Shown one piece after another: positions 62,101-64,000 of a stretch of 64,000 nucleotides of DNA. The notes below the pieces were generated by a model. The model was given only the letters and a program-made list of their open reading frames with translations. It ran no database searches and was not told where the DNA came from. Made by a program: the position numbers and the translations under genes. Every line of letters starts with the position of its first letter. The first letter of the stretch is position 1. The stretch comes from Luzula sylvatica. Taxonomy: Eukaryota > Streptophyta > Magnoliopsida > Poales > Juncaceae. The stretch covers positions 50,583,298 through 50,647,297 of the forward strand of contig OX326957.1 in NCBI GenBank assembly GCA_946800325.1. The letters are read 5' to 3'.

Positions 62101-63161
62101 GTTTGATTAATGTTTTGTTTGTTTTTGTTTTGAAGGTTAATATTGATAATTTGGAAGAGTATATTTCGTTGGTGGTCGATGCGACTGTCAAGACTGGAAT
62201 TACACGCCAGATGGATGCTTTTCGGGCTGGATTCAATCAGGTATTTCATTTTCCTCTTTTTATTTTTTTATTTTTATTTTTTTTTTCGTATGTTAATTGG
62301 TTCAGATTTGTAATTGTTATTTTTATTTGTTTTTATGTTAGGTCTTTGACATTTCGTCTCTTGAAATATTTTCACCTCACGAGCTTGACTACTTGATATG
62401 TGGCCGCAGAGAATTATGGGAGGTACATAAATATATTTCCTCTAATTCCACCTTTTTTTATATATTTTCAACTCGAAAATCCTTTTTTTATACTTATATG
62501 TTGAGTGAAATGTCTCAGGCTGATACTTTGGTGGACAATATAAAATTCGATCATGGCTACACTGCAAAGAGCCTACCCATTGTCAATGTAAGCATCGAAA
62601 CAGAAAAAAATCACTTGTTAATTATGTGAAAATCTTTTTATTTATTTTTAAAAATCTAATTCGATGATTTAAATGTTGTTACCATTTCAGCTTCTGGAGA
62701 TAATGACAGAATTTTCGCCAGAGCTACAGCATGCATTTTGTCAGTTTGTCACCGGCGCGCCTCGTCTTCCTCCAGGTGGCCTCGCTGCACTGAATCCGAA
62801 GCTCACGATTGTCAGAAAGGTCCTCGAAACATTAAAAAAATAACAAATAGGTTGTTTTTCTTGTGATTATTATTTTCTTTTCTAACAAGCATTTGATTTG
62901 CAGCACCCTTCAAATTCGGTGCATAACTTGAGCGGGAATGCGGCTGCGGATTCTGCGGATGAGGATTTGCCAAGTGTCATGACCTGCGCCAATTATCTCA
63001 AACTCCCTCCTTATTCTACCAAGGTCCCTCTCTCATAAAAAAACGACTTGTTCAGGAATTAATATTTTGTTGTTGTTTTTGTATGATGATTATAGGCGGT
63101 GATGTATAAGAAGTTGCTTTACGCAATCCAAGAAGGACAAGGATCCTTCGATCTCTCTTAA
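56191..63161 (+). CDS. UPL3: HECT-type E3 ubiquitin ligase UPL3
   Basis: Eighteen exons (56191-56730, 56813-57139, 57217-57327, 57417-57533, 57610-57777, 57863-58024, 58097-58333, 58405-58526, 58608-59973, 60069-60164, 60244-61764, 61837-62061, 62136-62240, 62342-62422, 62519-62587, 62691-62819, 62904-63023, 63096-63161) join in frame to 1,853 residues, close to known UPL3 proteins. The start METRSRKRAE is the family N-terminus. A Ser-rich, basic N-terminus is followed by armadillo-like repeats (about 180-500: VEALTQLCEML, ALTHLCDVLPSS, LSTAANMCRKLP). An acidic linker (ELDDALMIDEDD-like) precedes the C-terminal HECT domain, with EVEYFGEVGTGLGPTLEFYT, FRLVGRVMAKALQDGRLLDL and the catalytic cysteine at residue 1820 (SVMTCANYLKLPPYS; codon 62985). 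UPL3 limits trichome endoreduplication and targets transcription regulators. All key parts are present. Confidence 0.96.
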
Positions 63162-64000
63162 GCTTCTTCGACAAGAAACTAACATTATATATTATTATAT
63201 TCATCATTTCCTCTTTATCTAGAACCAAATTCTTCGTCAGGTTTGTAACTTCATTTATTCAAATAATCGCTACTATAATAACTTAATTATTATATTAATT
63301 TTTGAATGCAGCAATAAAGGATCTGGTGTTTGATCAAGATGTTATGAAGAAAGGACCGGTCTAAATTCTAAGGCGAATTGTCTGTAAATAAAGCAAAAAA
63401 TAGAGCTTTTTTTTTTTTTTTTTTATTTTTGTCGCGACATTGGTATGTTTATTTCTTATGTGTTTTGATAGTGCTGCTCTATGATGAAATTATTGCTCGA
63501 AACAAAGCCAGATTAGGTGCAAAGATTAGTAGGGTTTTGAAAATGTTTTTTCTCTCTATGCATCCTCGTTTGTTTGAAGTAATGGTATACTTTTTTCAAT
63601 GATTGTTGTAGTAAGAATTGCTATTTAGCTAAAAGATATTTTTAGCTTGCTATTGCTATTCTTTCTGTCTCAGCTATTTTGGTGTTTTTGTATGGGTATT
63701 TATGATATATATGTTTCTTTTGTGTCGGTGGAGTGATTAGATTGTACTATATGCTTTGTGTTTGATCCTTTTTGGACAAATGAGAATAATGAAAACAAAA
63801 GAACCTACATCCCAGCCCTACTAAAACTTTTCGGACCAGCACGAGCAATGATTTTGTAATATTTGTCGTTACGGAAATTTAAAAAAAAAACCCAAACCTT
63901 TGTCAATATTTAAAAAAAAGAACTCCCTTGAAACAAATTTTTATTTTCAAATAGCTCCCTAAAAATAACTTTGTTTGGTGTTAAAATTTTTTTGGATCAA
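63162..64000. other. UPL3 3' UTR and downstream DNA
   Basis: A possible 3'-UTR intron runs from GTTTGTAAC (63240) to TTTTTGAATGCAG (63311). A poly-T run lies at 63408-63424. From about 63800 the sequence is AT-rich and shows no gene up to the window end. Confidence 0.4.

Noticed and set aside
1..64000. CRISPR arrays, bacterial operons, phage or viral insertions, tRNA genes
   Set aside because: Nothing resembling them was seen; the genes have plant-type introns. Only tRNA-like SINE relics were noted.

Overview
This window is nuclear DNA of a flowering plant, probably a eudicot. It shows multi-exon genes with GT-AG introns, AT-rich intergenic DNA, a plant-type Pol II U2 snRNA gene, plant-only families (amino acid permease AAP, EXORDIUM-like, UPL3, kinesin KIN-6) and many plant transposon classes. 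The species cannot be fixed from the sequence alone. Gene structures below were built by hand: exon ends were chosen so that splice sites, reading phase and family similarity agree. All homology statements come from recognition of families, not from a search.

Layout. 0-3.2 kb: a foldback element, a U2 snRNA gene, and a 2-oxoglutarate/Fe(II) dioxygenase gene (minus strand). 3.4-11.9 kb: a direct array of about 2.5-kb units, each holding a non-autonomous Helitron (three complete, one partial). 14.5-16.0 kb: a Mutator-like element that carries two exons of the Golgi tether gene COG8, with a perfect 9-bp target duplication. 16.2-19.2 kb: a nine-exon PHD-finger gene. 19.4-34.6 kb: the broken remains of a local multiplication of a neighbour pair, a DEAD-box helicase RH28-like gene and a choline-transporter-like (CTL) gene. 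Only one CTL copy (23.2-25.2 kb) is intact. The helicase copies are 3'-end fragments, two of the copies are split by LINEs, and one LINE is itself split by a DNA element.

34.6-36.5 kb: nested MITEs. 36.5-38.7 kb: an intact eight-exon AAP-type amino acid permease. 39.0-45.2 kb: a 27-exon KIN-6 kinesin whose tail exons have been amplified. 46.6-47.7 kb: an intronless EXORDIUM-like gene with signal peptide. 48.7-55.7 kb: gene-free DNA with Helitron, foldback, Mutator-like and hAT-type elements. 56.2-63.2 kb: an 18-exon UPL3-type HECT ubiquitin ligase.

The intact genes are ordinary housekeeping or transport genes with no sign of acting together. The interest lies in genome dynamics: the tandem Helitron array, the COG8-carrying Pack-MULE, the dated order of insertions in the RH28/CTL duplicates (empty sites are preserved in sister copies), the KIN-6 exon amplification, and a foldback family whose members share a frame but carry different short palindromes.
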